Shown here piece by piece: positions 48,901-59,725 of a DNA stretch of 64,000 nt. The translations under genes and the position numbers were made by a program. The notes below the pieces were generated by a model. It was not told where the DNA came from. It did not search any database and was given only the letters and a program-made list of their open reading frames with translations. The DNA comes from Amyelois transitella. Lineage: Eukaryota; Arthropoda; Insecta; Lepidoptera; Pyralidae. Every line of letters starts with the position of its first letter. The first letter of the stretch is position 1. The stretch covers positions 10,552,501-10,616,500 of the forward strand of contig NC_083518.1 in the NCBI RefSeq assembly GCF_032362555.1, written 5' to 3'.

Positions 48901-51900
48901 ACGTCATCATTACTTTTTTATTATTTTGCCGTATGGTTCCCGGCACCAATACAAAAAAGAATAGGACCACTCCATCTCTTTCCCATTGATGTCGTAAAAG
49001 GCGACTAAGGGATAGGCTTATAAACTTGAGATTCATCTTTTAGATGATGGGCTAGCAACCTGTCACTATTTTAATTTCAATTCTATCATTAAGCCAAATA
49101 GCTGAACGTGGCCATTCAGTCTTTTCAAGACGATGGCTCTGTCTACCCCGTAAGGGATATACACGTGACCATATGTATGTATTATTTTTTTGCTTTTTCA
49201 CTCTTACTTCAGATCAAATCCTCATAAGAACCTAATTGCTATACAGGATTAAGTTCAATTTGTTGTTAGTGAAATTTCTTACAACAGAAAGCTGTCAAAG
49301 AGTTGAAGGAGCTTACAGACGTGAAGGCTGACCTGGTCTACCTGTTGGGGACTAAGGAGGAGGCCCAGAGGGGGTTGGACATGCTGCACGAGATGTGCAG
49401 GAAACTGGCCGAGGTGTTGGGAGAGCCTAAGGTAATGTAAATACTGGCCGAATTGAGAATCTTCTCCTTTTTTGAAATCTGTTAGAAATGTATTTTTTTT
49501 TTCTTGTTTTAGAGATCAGGCCTTCACTTTCTTCTTTAAATCATCCCTATGAATTTTTCTTCCTTCTGATTTAAATCCCGGGGTTATATCCTTACCTCTT
49601 CGGAGATGACTCTGGGGTGAGGATTCCTTTAAACTCCCGCGGGAATGGGAATTACCGGGATTTTAGGAACCGCGAGCGTCGTTTAGTTTAATATATACAT
49701 ACATATATATGGTCACGTTTATATACCTTGCGGGGTAGACAGAGCCAATAGTCTTGAAAAGATTGAATGGCCACGTTCAGATATTTGGCTTAATGATAGA
49801 ATTGAGATTCAAACACTGACAGGTTGCTAATCCATAGCCTAAAAAAGAATCCCAAGTTTGTAAGCCTATCCCTTAGTCGTCTTTTACGACATCCATGGGA
49901 AAGAGAAAAAACCGAAACCGCCGAGCTTGCATGAAGAGAGTTATGAATGTCGATGAAGCGAAGGAAATATGCAGAGATCGTTGCAAGTGGAAAGCGGTAG
50001 TCTCTGCCTACGCCTCCGGGAAAGAGGCGTGATTTTATGTATGTATGTATGGGAAAGAGATGTAGTGGTCCTATTCTCTTTTATATTTGTGCCGGGAGCC
50101 CCACGGTCGTTTAGTTGAACCATCCAACTATTTGCAGGCCGCAGTCCTGACCCGCAAGATGGCGCGCGGGGCGACCTGCGCGGCGTGCATGGTGCCGGCG
50201 CTGATGGAGCTGCGGGACGCGAACGCGGGCGCCCCGCCGCGCCTGCCCGCCGCGCGCCCGCGCCCCGCCGGAGCGCCCGCCGCCGAGGAGCCCTGCGAGC
50301 GGTTCCAGCTACCTCCGCCGCCGGATGATAGGTAATCTGTATTACAGTATTAAGCGAACGGCCTATGTGGCGCAGCGGTAGCACGCTTGTCTGTGACACC
50401 GGAGGTCCCGGGTTCGAATCCCGGCCAGGGCGTGATGAGAAAAGTACTTTTTCTGATTGGCCTGCGTCTTGGATGTTTAGCTATTTAAGTATGTATTATA
50501 AAATATAGTATCGTTGAGTTAGTATCTCGTACAAGTCTCGAACTTACTGCGTAGCCTCGCAGTAAGTTCGAGACTTGTACGAGTACTCGATCTGTATAAT
50601 TTGTCCCGTACATGTTTATTAATTATTAAGCTGCTGTGGTGAAGATTGATGCGTAAATAGGACCTCCCGCCTAAAAGACAACGTGTAATAATCTATCTCT
50701 TAGTCGCCTTTTACGTTGTCCATGGGAAAGAGATGGAGTGGTCCTATTCTAAAGTGTCAAAAACCACACTTTATAAACGTATTTTAAAAATATAAGATGC
50801 AATAACTTAAGATTTTTAACAGACACTTCTTTTGACGTAGTTGTGAAGTTAACTTTTGTTGAAGAAAATGCTGCAGTGCACTTTGTTACCGCTTCTTCTG
50901 CACTGACACTTTGGAAGCGGCTGTAAACTTAGTTTTAAGTAATAAGATATGACAATTATTAAGTGTGTAAGAAGTATCCTACAATAATGAATAAAGTGCC
51001 GTGTGATTCCCGGCACCAATACAAAAAAACAATAGGCCAACTCCATCTCTTTCCCATGGATGTCATAAAAGGCGATTAAGGGATAGGCTTACAAACTTGG
51101 GATTCTTTTTTTGGCGATGGGTTAGCAACCTGTCACTATTTGAATCTCAATTCTATCATTAAGCCAAACAGCTGAACGTGGCCATTCAGACTTGAAAAGA
51201 CTGTTGGCTCTGTCTACCCCGCAAAGGATATAGACGTGACTAGACCATATGTATCTATGAATAAAACTTTTGAATTTGGTTTTGACATTTTTGAATTTTT
51301 CAGACAGCACATTTGCAATCGCTGGGTGGGCGGTTCCCATACGCTGCTCTCTGATGCTGTCACTCGTCTCCACGCCCAGCCCATGACCTACACAGCTGTA
51401 CCCACCAGCAGGTTCACGGGATACGGCAATGATGGACGGGTAATGCCTACCTATTACCTATATCATAGAGAATAAATACGTCTATGCTAGCGTAAATTCA
51501 AAATATCCCGCTTATGTTCCGTGTGGTTCCTGGCACCATTAGAAAAAAGGAATAGGACCACTCCGTCTCTTTCCCATGGATGTCGTAAAAGGCGATAAAG
51601 GGATAGGCTTATAAACTTGGGATTCTTCTTTTAGGCGATGGGCTAGCAACCTGTCACTATTTGAAGCTCGATTCTATCATTAAGCCAAATAGCTGAATGT
51701 GGCCGATCAGTCTTTTCAAGGCTGTTGGCTCTGTCTACACCACAAGGGATTTTTTTTTTTTTATTTGGCCTATATGAAAACATGTTACATACATTCCATA
51801 CAAAAAGAAGACATAAAAGTAAATAAAATATCTAAACTGGGACAGAAATAAAACATGCTAAACAGTATTAACAAAGATTTAGACGTGACCATATGTATGT

Positions 51901-52078
51901 ACGTATGTATGTTGGCCTTGTATTGATCTCCCATTTCGAATGACTTGGCCGGTTAATATTTTATCATTATTTACATATTATGTTCCTTCCTCAGTTGTAC
52001 ATGATGGAGGAGGAATTGCAGCCTTGCTTGGAATGCAACAGGCTGTCGGATGACGTTGAAGGAGCCCCCGTCACTTAA
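36956..52078 (+). CDS. QRICH2: QRICH2/DUF4795-like protein with long charged helix
   Basis: Twenty exons join in phase to about 1402 aa: 36956-37060, 38189-40420, 40506-40533, 40668-40700, 41490-41516, 41783-41806, 41843-42042, 42422-42526, 42837-42932, 43421-43590, 44107-44213, 44661-44773, 45051-45147, 45765-45877, 46775-46852, 47543-47665, 49288-49431, 50138-50331, 51304-51439 and 51995-52078. Start MGKFTKAGEISPNLS. Residues 36-779 are mostly K/E/R/A. A coiled-coil region follows (LTDMMDAMQ, LYSMVTDYAEQ). The C-terminal KMARGATCAACMVP and RWVGGSHTLLSDAVTR recall the cysteine pair and GGSHT of DUF4795 in QRICH2. Vertebrate QRICH2 is a sperm-flagellum protein; that role here is inference. 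The exon 42837 donor could instead be at 42929 (one codon less). Confidence 0.72.
37203..37470 (+). mobile_element. SINE A, full-length copy
   Basis: gtgccgtgtcgtttccggca to cgtgacgatatgtatgtatg. Its central hairpin has become perfect over 13 bp (37389-37417). Confidence 0.85.
37819..38152 (+). mobile_element. Helitron-like element, family H3
   Basis: TCTATAATATAAAAATGAAT start and GTCGGGTCCGCTAG end, with A before and T after. Ends about 36 bases before the large exon. Confidence 0.65.
38570..40400 (+). repeat. Coding repeat: 66-bp then 54-bp periods
   Basis: To about 39690 the protein repeats every 22 residues (SKEREKAEKSAAKDREREER type), i.e. two 11-residue units. From about 39830 it repeats every 18 residues (EKEKSKAEKEREKAERAD). 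Basic and acidic residues alternate in i/i+4 fashion, as in single alpha-helix or long coiled-coil domains. Confidence 0.9.
40728..41105 (-). mobile_element. LINE B 3' end with reverse transcriptase C-terminus
   Basis: Best copy: minus-strand frame with VKLSDRIRNSVIRE, MLRWFGHVERMNESRLTKQI and GKVGVGRPRRTYLEIKDVLV, the C-terminal block of LINE reverse transcriptase frames. It breaks near AEIVASGKR and ends in cataca repeats. In a QRICH2-like intron. Confidence 0.85.
41127..41171. repeat. 19-bp perfect fold-back
   Basis: TTTAAGATTTTCTGACGAA and its reverse complement around ctaatat. Confidence 0.9.
43008..43194. mobile_element. Fold-back MITE-like element
   Basis: 48-bp perfect terminal inverted repeats (43008-43055 and 43147-43194; ends CACACGCCATCAGCC) enclose 91 bases. 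No clear target duplication. Part of the arm (aaatcgcgcaagcaa) is found at 59171-59185. Confidence 0.85.
43610..43770 (+). mobile_element. SINE A 3' two-thirds
   Basis: taggattcctcttgtaggcg to gacgtgactatgtgtatgta. Confidence 0.7.
44295..44555 (+). mobile_element. SINE A, full-length copy
   Basis: gtgccgtgtggttcccggca to gtgattatatgtatgtatgt. Confidence 0.85.
45160..45300 (-). mobile_element. SINE D tail fragment with (TA)n
   Basis: Inverted: tatata repeats, ggacaaatacacagattgag and acgatactatattttataat; the tRNA head is missing. Confidence 0.7.
45910..46095 (-). mobile_element. Helitron-like or LINE-tail fragment
   Basis: ctagcgacccgccccggctt, atcaaaatccgttgcgtaat and tttatactatgtag; shorter relatives occur near 10620 and 23085. 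Confidence 0.5.
46235..46515 (+). mobile_element. SINE A 3' end split by Helitron
   Basis: gaacgtggcctatcagtctt before, and taactatatgtatgtatgtg after, the Helitron at 46297-46497. Confidence 0.75.
46297..46497 (+). mobile_element. Non-autonomous Helitron, family H1
   Basis: TCCTACTACT to GGCCTCTAG, host A|T preserved; nested in a SINE A. Confidence 0.85.
46575..46755 (+). mobile_element. SINE A, diverged copy
   Basis: gaataggaccattcaatctc to gacgtgattatatgaatgaa; the tail has changed from TATG to GAAT repeats. Confidence 0.7.
46880..47112 (-). mobile_element. SINE A, nearly full copy
   Basis: atacagtcacgtctttatcc to gtggtcctattcttttttag, inverted. Confidence 0.78.
47262..47440 (+). mobile_element. 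SINE D, shortened copy
   Basis: ggccttcgtggcgcagcggt head, ttcgaatcccggccagggca, then a body deleted between gtttatc and cacaagtctcg. Confidence 0.8.
47690..48480 (-). repeat. SINE A with its 3' segment amplified six-fold in tandem
   Basis: gatagaattctaatagat starts at 47773, 47879, 47985, 48099 and 48213, with a variant at 48325 (periods 106, 106, 114, 114, 112). Each unit holds atagtcacgtctatatccct, gcggggtagacagagcc and caacgttcag-like blocks. The rest of one SINE A follows to the gccgggaaccacacggca head. Confidence 0.9.
48680..48790 (+). mobile_element. LINE B 3' fragment
   Basis: atgtatgtgaatgaagcgaa to gggaaaggggcgtgatttta. Confidence 0.7.
48925..49185 (+). mobile_element. SINE A, full-length copy
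   Basis: gccgtatggttcccggcacc to cacgtgaccatatgtatgta. Confidence 0.85.
49695..50110. mobile_element. Inverted SINE A interrupted by a LINE B fragment
   Basis: 49695-49905 is SINE A inverted, up to catgggaaagag. 49912-50048 is a LINE B 3' end with TATG tail. At 50049 gggaaagagatgtagtggtc resumes the SINE A head, to about 50106. So the LINE inserted into the SINE with duplication of gggaaagag. Confidence 0.8.
50361..50620 (+). mobile_element. SINE D with internal inverted duplication
   Basis: ggcctatgtggcgcagcggt head and gggttcgaatcccggccag. The body contains a 26-bp perfect fold-back (50526-50583). Confidence 0.85.
50690..50775 (-). mobile_element. SINE A 5' fragment
   Basis: tagtcgccttttacgttgtc to aaaaaccacac, inverted. 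Confidence 0.6.
50855..50995 (+). repeat. Repeat family C copy
   Basis: aaaatgctgcagtgcacttt, ccgcttcttctgcactgaca and gaagcggctgtaaactta. Confidence 0.7.
50996..51255 (+). mobile_element. SINE A, full-length copy
   Basis: gtgccgtgtgattcccggca to gacgtgactagaccatatgt. Confidence 0.83.
51515..51905 (+). mobile_element. SINE A interrupted by a poly(T)-led insertion
   Basis: Head at gttccgtgtggttcctggca. After cacaagggat an insertion of about 130 bases starts with 14 T (an inverted poly(A) retroelement), and the SINE tail resumes at ttagacgtgaccatatgtat. Confidence 0.8.
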
Positions 52079-52159
52079 AGTGACGTCACGATCTGCAAAG
52101 CTTGAGGGGTGTTGATGACGTTGATTGTGACGTCATTACACAATACTTACTACCTATTG

Positions 52160-52245
52160 TGACATACGGCCGAACGTGGCCTTTCAGTCATTTCAAGATT
52201 GTTGGCTCTGTCTACCACGCAAGAAATATAGACGTTTGTATGTAT
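52160..52245 (+). mobile_element. SINE A 3' end in QRICH2-like 3' UTR
   Basis: gaacgtggcctttcagtcat to gacgtttgtatgtatgtgta; it lies between the stop (52078) and the poly(A) signal. Confidence 0.7.
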
Positions 52246-52411
52246 GTGTATCGACGTTACAATCTATGAAGCGTTTTACGAGGGGGGATATATTTTATGA
52301 CGTCATATGTTCGTCAGAAGCATGCTCGATATAACTTTGTGATCGTGCTTTTGCAACGAGAAAGGTAATTTGATATAAATTTATTTATTGATGTATGGAA
52401 AATAGTAATGT

Positions 52412-52417
52412 AATAAA
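52412..52417 (+). terminator. Poly(A) signal of the QRICH2-like gene
   Basis: AATAAA about 335 bases past the stop, followed by a T/G-rich stretch. Confidence 0.5.
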
Positions 52418-52419
52418 TG

Positions 52420-55180
52420 TTATGCTGTTTGTTCAAAAGGTATTTTATTTTTGTTGCCTACGAGTGAGTGAATGACTTGTGTGTCACACAAATAGTTTTG
52501 CAAAAATTGTGACAATTGTAGTTTTTGTCTGCTGTTCCTAAGCTTTGGAGGGTTAAAATATGCGGGATTGAACAAAAACTCAAAATAAATTAGGTATAGA
52601 ATGTAATCGTGAAATAAATAAATAATTTACATTAATTTAAAGCATATTTACAACTTACCAACGCGATCTAAAATAATTTAAATAAATAATCCGTATTACA
52701 AGTTGTCTAAATTTGACAGAATTAAATAATATAAAAAATACCTTGGATATAAATAATGGATGATAGTAAAGATAATAGAAAAGTGGACAGGAAGATTCTT
52801 AATTTAATATAAGTACTTAAATAAATGATTTTGTTATGTTATAAATAAGTACTAAAAATAAATAATATATTAAATATACAATTGTAACGATTAAATAACA
52901 GTGTGTCAGCCATAATGGGCTATATTATTTCCCCCTTGGGCATAATAGTTGATATTTTACTTTTTGGTAACAATCATATAATGCACATAGTTTTGTTGTA
53001 TATAAAAATACAGTATAAACATATTTATAAGGTAGAACTTATAGACTAGATGAATATAGAATTATAGTGCCATTAATATTAAAAAAAAATTAAAGTTCGC
53101 GTTAATATAAAAGGGTAAAAGAAATGATAAGTATATTTTGATCTTGCATTCCGGTAGAAGTTACATGTATTTTATTGTATTAAAAATATATTTTGGTTTC
53201 AAATTATGAAGATATTATGAAATAGTGTAGTGATTCGCTTACTCTCCTGCTTATCGGCTCTCAGACACACACGCTCACTGCACTTTCCATCATGAACTGC
53301 CGTCCAAATTCTATAATGGCGGCATGTGTGTTAGAGACGACATAATACTTCCTTCTCTTTCTCTCTTATACATGTGCACATACACTACAAGTAGAGATAA
53401 CAGAGTCAAAAATCTATTGAGTTTAAGCTAAACATTTTGTAACTTTTAACGGAAAAAGATCGTTTATTTTAGAAAAACGTACTTTGTTATATACAGAAAA
53501 TAAAATATAACTATGATAATTGTATTCAGATACTGAATATTCTAATCGTTGTTATACAAAAACATACAGCTAGTGGAAGCAGTCTCCTTCTTCGTTGATA
53601 GAAGATGCAATATTTATTTCTAAATGTCATATGTCATTGTCAAATAACATTAAAAATATAAACACATGCATTCCGTCAATTCACGTTTTGCCAAAAAAAT
53701 TAGGCAACTTTTTCCACCGTATTTAAAACGCTATACATAAAAAAAAATGAAATTATACTAAATATATCTTAAATCTAAGAATAATAAATATTTAACAAAT
53801 CTCTAGTCATTTCACCAGGAAATGTTTAATGATTTGTGTAATTATAAAAATAACGCAAAAATACGTTAATTAATCTTTATCTTTGCTATAAACGCGTTTT
53901 AGTAGCACGTTAATCACTGTTTATATGTTTTTTTCTACACATAACAAGTCAAAAGTAAATAATTACCGTGATCATTCAAATAACGCTATCTTTCACATGT
54001 GTTTTACAATTAATTGTATTACACAGATTTACATTCGCGATATTGTTCCTTATCTTTATTTCCAGTAACGTGTATAACGATAAAAACAATAAAGCTGTGC
54101 TCGTAATAATTCGTATTATAATTCGTAATTTTTCTAATGATGTTATCATCTGGCGTTTTTTCCCTAGTTTCATCGTCCCTGTAGATTTTAGATTATTTCA
54201 ATGATTTTGGACCTTTATCCAATACACAATATATGCTATTTGACACTGCCCAACAGGGTTCATATTATACCTATTTATAAGCAGTAACTGTAATTCAACT
54301 GATGTACTTTATGATATGCAATAAAGATTTGGAATTTGAAATAGATTATTATAAGCACGGTGGGCCATCTCACCGTGGTGGGAGGTGACCCAGGTATCTA
54401 CTGAGCCGTGTGTACCTAACCTTTGAAAAGTTTAGGTCTTGCATCCAATACCAAAGTTACGAAGAGCCGTGAACTTGTAAAAACTTGTCGCTAAGTATGT
54501 GTGGCTGAATTTGATACATTCACTTACTTAATTCGAAAATATGTAACGATTCAACAAATTTAAATGATCCAATGAAATTTTTGGTCCATTACTTTTGTTA
54601 TTTATTCCAACGGCGCATAACCCACTGAATACTAAGGGATTTTTCTTAATCTTTTAGAGTTAATTTAAAGGAAGCTAGGTACTTTTTCTTTTATCATGAA
54701 TTAGTTGTTAATTACACATATTTCACCTGTGGATAATCTGTAATATCAGTCAATGTAACTGGTTTAAAGCAGTTTTCCAGTGAGTTTTTCGTAATTGTAA
54801 GTATCAAGTAATTTACCTTCCTACAAAATACCGCAAATGCATTTATAGTGATGACGATTTAGTCATTCAATGTCGTCATTTAAAATAATAATGATGATAT
54901 CATTTATTTGTATTGTATAAGTTGTGATTTTGAAACAAGAATTTGCCAAATAAAATCCCGTATAGGCATTTTGGCTTGTAAGTACTTTGAAAGGAATTTG
55001 ATAGTTTTTCTACTGAATCAAATAGTGAGCTCGTGAGGCGGTAAAAAACTTTTTCCAGTGTCTTTTGCGAAACATAAAAAATGGTGAATTATTGTGTAGG
55101 TATATTTAGTTAACTATTGCCGATTACCTATGGTAGAAGAAATTACTGAATCGCAATTACATATCATACTTTTAGTGGGT
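52420..55180. other. AT-rich gene-free region
   Basis: Very AT-rich, no gene supported. The segment ending tatgcaataaagatttggaa (about 54290-54345) looks like a LINE 3' tail, and 54361-54480 is a GC-richer piece of unknown origin. Confidence 0.45.
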
Positions 55181-55215
55181 CACTCGATAGTCGATATAGA
55201 TACATTTGTTAGTCG

Positions 55216-55860
55216 ATTTTGGCGCAGTCAGTTGTCGTCGCAACAAATTAAAGCTGCTATAGTATTTACAATGATATGAGCGTAATCAGTTAGCGAATTT
55301 TAATTGAAAATAGAAATAGTGCAGTCACTGGGCCTTGCAATTAAATGAGATAGAAATGGCGCACACAGTGATCGTAACATTTAGAAATAGAGCAGTCAGT
55401 GTAGTGACTGTCGCATTTAAAATAGGCGCAGACAGTGGGCCTCGCAACTACATTTGGAATAACAAATAGCTCAGTCAGTGATCGTGAGCATTAGCCCAGT
55501 CAGTAGGTAGTTGTCGCTACGATATTGTCTCAACAATAGTCTTTGCAATGATTTAGGCGCGGTATAGTAACCGTCGCATTTAAAATTATTGCAGTCTTCA
55601 CAATAGTATAAGCGTAGTCACGCTTCGCAATTAGAATTGGCGCAGTCAATGAGCGTCGCATTTAAAATTGGTGCAGTCAGTAGTCTTCACAATAATATGG
55701 TTGTCACACTTCGCAATTAGAATTGGCACAGTCGGTGACCGTCGCTTTTAAAATGGTGCAGTCAGTAGTCTTTACAATTATGGTTGTCACACTTCGCAAT
55801 TAGAATTGGCGCAGTCGGTGACCGTCGCATTTAAAATTGGCGCAGTCAGTGGGCGTCGCA
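55216..55860 (+). repeat. Degenerate minisatellite
   Basis: Blocks ggcgcagtcagtg, cgtcgcatttaaaatt and acttcgcaattagaattgg recur more than ten times at uneven spacing of about 35-50 bases. The last units are best conserved (period near 40 around 55810-55860). Confidence 0.85.
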
Positions 55861-56001
55861 ATGAAAGCGGGCACAGTCGTGGTCCCGGCTGGCAGCCATG
55901 ACGTCTCCGAGCTGGTGGGCCACCGAGGAAGCACTGCTGCTGCCGCCTCGGGAGATCCTGGAATGAAGCAGACAATTGTTGTTAAAACTAGTGCATCATA
56001 A
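55861..56001 (+). other. 46-codon GC-rich open frame after the minisatellite
   Basis: ATG to TAA; contains VVVPAGSHDVSELVGHRG and an Ala run. Its composition differs sharply from both flanks. No family is recognised; it may be an exon, a fragment of an element, or chance. Confidence 0.25.
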
Positions 56002-57829
56002 ATGTCTAAAGTCATACGTTGCGATGACTCGGTTAATAGCAGAATGAAAAAGAAGGAACAAGAAGTTCTCGGGCCCGGTTTTCATTTCCATGTATTCTGA
56101 AATACTTTATGTTATTCCTAAAGGTATTATTATACCTACCTATAATTTTTTTTTATTTATAAGTAAAAACTAAAATACAAAACTTTTATATAGTAATTAC
56201 TAAAGATAGTATAGATTTACTTCTGCATAAAATTTATCGGAAAACGTGTAGGATATAGCAAAGTGGAACAAGGTTGCCTTTAGAATGTTATGGCGATACA
56301 GCCGACCATACTGTTTAAATATCAATATTGACTTTAGTTTTCTACAAAAGGCTTATTATGTTATAACATTATTGTTTTTAATTAAGTTATTATTCACGTA
56401 TTCGGCCACGGATAACATTGTGGGGTCACAAAGCTATTGTAAAATTGGGTACATTGTATAAGTTGGTATTTCCATTTTTCGCTGGAGTTCCCAAAAATTT
56501 TAAGTAGGATAGTTTAATAGACGCGTGGTTTAGGTGCCTGAATCGTAAGATAAAGGAACAAGCTTGCAATCTTACTTCGGCTATTAGAAAGAAAGAAAAA
56601 AATCATTTGGTAAAAGGTGACATTACATTATAACGCGAAACGCATTTTTGTGTACAGGGATCGTGACAAGGATGTTGAATCTGTGGAAACAAGAACTTGA
56701 GCTTTTTTTTAAATATTTTCTGTCTGCTCTGATACAAACAACTTGGGGATTTCAAGGCATAGGCATTGTTTTCGTGCCACCTTAGGCTTCATCTTGATAA
56801 CCACCAGACTGATTGAGGTCAAACGCATTCGCATTACCTATTATGAAAAACTAGCAAACGTTGTTTTGCTATATAAATAAATTTTATGTAATTTCTGGTT
56901 AAAAAAAATGTTAAGGGTTATCACTAAGGGGTATGAAAAATAAATGTTGGCCGAATCTCAGACCTACTCCATTTGCTCACAAATTTTCATGAGAATCAGT
57001 CAAGCCGTTTCAGAGGAGTACCTATGGGAACGAACATTGTGACACGGGAATTTTATATGCAAGATCTTTTTTTCATCAAATGTCCTAAACCAGTCACTTT
57101 AAAATTATCTTCGGACTTCATTTACCCCATACCGCACGAAAGTGAAAATTAATGTACTTTCCACACCAGACGCCTCAACCTGCTTTCTTCACGATAAAAA
57201 TACACATTTCGTCGTAGGGCGTGACTGTTACTTTTGGCGGCGTGTGCGCAGTTCACAAGGGTTGGGTCAAGACTTTCCCTTCGCGAAATTATTGAACGGC
57301 CCGCCGGAATTTAACGACTTGTTATTTTGGCCCACTATTGATAAACCTGTGAAAGTTAAAAGCACCATTTCTTAAAACATTCCCTTTAGATGTTATCAAT
57401 ATTGCGTTCTTTTAAGGCTACAAGATATATTTTGAAATCGTGCATATGCTAATTTGGTAGCTATGGTATTACATAGCGTGTGCCAACTGCTTCTCTCCCG
57501 TAGGTATAGATTGTAGAAGCTTGTTAAGGGAAAAGTTAATAAACTTGGAATGCTTTTAGGAAATGGGCTAGCAAACTCTTACTCTCCGACTTTCAATTCA
57601 GAGGCATTTCAGTTGACTCTGTCTACCCCGTAAAGGATAAAAACGTCATATATGTACGTTTGTGATTTTATGTTTATTTTTGTGTCTCACTCGCAGAACT
57701 CTACTGGTATTTTGTCCTTTACTCGCATTTTACAATAACGCAACACGGAATGTTATGAGGTAAATGATACTAATTTTGGAAACCTCTACGCATCTTACGT
57801 TAAATTGTAAATGACATAACTTCCTGACC
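56002..57829. other. Gene-free region with a LINE tail
   Basis: No gene supported. 56935-57065 (ctcagacctactccatttgc, cagtcaagccgtttcagagg, acgggaattttatatgcaag) resembles an RTE-type LINE 3' end. 57510-57660 is a worn SINE A. Confidence 0.45.
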
Positions 57830-58673
57830 GACCGGACACTGAGACGTAGGGTTGGGACATAGCTGAAGATAAAACAATCGATGTTTTTGTCAGACAAATT
57901 AAAAAAAAGTACTTTATTTCTAAGTGTTCATTTGTAACTGCTCAATCAAATATCATTGGAAATGTGTTATTTTGTGTTTTAACAATGATATGAAATGAAA
58001 TGAAATTGATTTTGCATAAGTGTCGTATAAATGAGTGGAATACATTAAACAAAATGTTGATTTTTTAAAATAAGTCCATCGTCTGTGTATCAAAATTGTG
58101 GAACATTTCAAATAAGTACTTAGATAATTAGAAAGTACTTCGGTAAAAAAGCAAAAACAAAAATAACACACATTCTTCACCTTAATCTTTTCATCGACAC
58201 TAAACTATCGATATTGTGTGTGGGGCATCCCTCGCCAGCATTCGTGGCGGAATGTCGTTCGGTCACTTTCACACATTGCGCAAGCGGCGGCAAGCCGTCT
58301 CAAAAAACTGATTTTGTACGTTTTGGTGGTGACGCAACTGTTATGTGATACATGACCCGTTTGCCTCACCGCGGGGGCTCTGACATTTCCAAATTGCTTT
58401 TTGCCTGATAAAGCTGAAGATGTAGAAGAAATACTTAAGACATATAATGAGAGGTCACAAGAATAGACATACATACATACATAAAATCACGCCTCTTTCC
58501 CGGAGGGGTAGGCAGAGACCTCATTCCACTTGCCACGATCTCTGCATACTTCCTTCGCTTCATCAACATTCATAACTCTCTTCATGCAATTATTGATCAT
58601 TAACATTAAGATCTATTTTTTAATCATCACCTATGTCCCAACCCTACGTCTCAGTGTCTGATCGGTCAGGAAG
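57830..58673. repeat. Region bounded by a ~43-bp inverted repeat
   Basis: cttcctgaccgaccggacac...gttgggacatag at 57830-57861 and on matches the reverse complement of 58631-58673 with few differences. In between are a GC-richer block (58230-58400) and an inverted LINE B fragment (58470-58590). Confidence 0.65.
58470..58590 (-). mobile_element. LINE B 3' fragment
   Basis: catacatacataaaatcacgcc to cattcataactctcttcatg, inverted. Confidence 0.75.
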
Positions 58674-59594
58674 AATAGACTCCTTCAAACAATTCAGGAA
58701 GGAATGAGAAACCAGGTCGTCGAAGGAGGTCTTGGCTTACTGGTCTCCGTTATTGGATTCGCATCACCACATCCTTGTTCCCAGCAGCTATGTCGAGAGT
58801 TCAGGTGGCCTTGATGACCGCCAACCTTCTTAAGAAGACTGCACCATAAGAATTGTTGGGATTTTTCTTATAGTCGATGTGCTAGCAACCTGTCACTATT
58901 TGGATCTCAATTCTATCATTAAGCAGTATATGTAGAAAGGAGTTAGACGTAAAAGAGACAGGCGTAAAACTAAGTGTGCGTGTTTATTTTTTTACGGATC
59001 TTCTCGATGTGACGATTTTGTGACTTGACGGGAGCATGACAAAGACCACACGTTTAGCATGTTCGACTTGATAGCCTCAATTTAAACTGTGGCGAAATCT
59101 AAACGCCACAAGTCACTAGTATAAAAAATAAAAATACGCGACGCTATCAATCAAAAACAGCGAAAAACCTAAATCGCGCAAGCAAAGATTACAAAACGTT
59201 CAATTTTGGCTAATGGAATCAACGATAACACAAATGTTAAGTTGCTTTTCTACGCTTGCAATACGTCTACTCGCTATAGTATCCGAACAAAACAATACAC
59301 CGACAGAAGAAATTTAGACAAGCGAACAGCGTGCGGTAATTCCCCGAATCGATTCTTAATTAAGTGCCTAAACGTATGCAATATACTCGTACACGCATAA
59401 GTTTAGGCACTGCGGGAATCCCCGAAATTGTGTTTCGTTTTCAAGCATAGACAATGTGAGGGTTGCCATTTTTGTAAAAACGTACCTAAATAACTACCGA
59501 TGACGTTATCATCGTCTAGACTCCCCTACCCCCCATTTTATCCAAAATAAGCAAAACAAAGAATATAGTGCTTGCGTTATACTTGAACGGCCCC
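58674..59594. other. Gene-free region
   Basis: Short SINE A scrap at 58855-58925, a piece of the 43008 fold-back arm at 59171-59185, and a 17-bp inverted repeat at 59363-59411. No gene seen. Confidence 0.4.
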
Positions 59595-59725
59595 TAATTT
59601 TTGTTTTCACAAAATTGGTTGACGTCAAATAAATTACTAAATTTACTGCCGCTTCCAAATCGTCAGTGCTGAAGAAGCGGTAACAAACTGCACTGCAGCA
59701 TTTTCTATCGTACTTATATATCTCT
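59595..59725 (-). repeat. Repeat family C copy
   Basis: Inverted: actgccgcttccaaatcgtc and gcggtaacaaactgcactgc. Confidence 0.7.

Noticed and set aside
49941-50399. 152-codon minus-strand frame
   Set aside because: Opposite the GC-rich exon 50138-50331 and running into LINE and SINE sequence.
53976-54204. Two overlapping 65-78 codon frames
   Set aside because: Low-complexity AT-rich Ile/Phe/Asn composition; chance frames.
57142-57375. 77-codon plus-strand frame
   Set aside because: No recognisable family, no splice partners, surrounded by repeat remnants.
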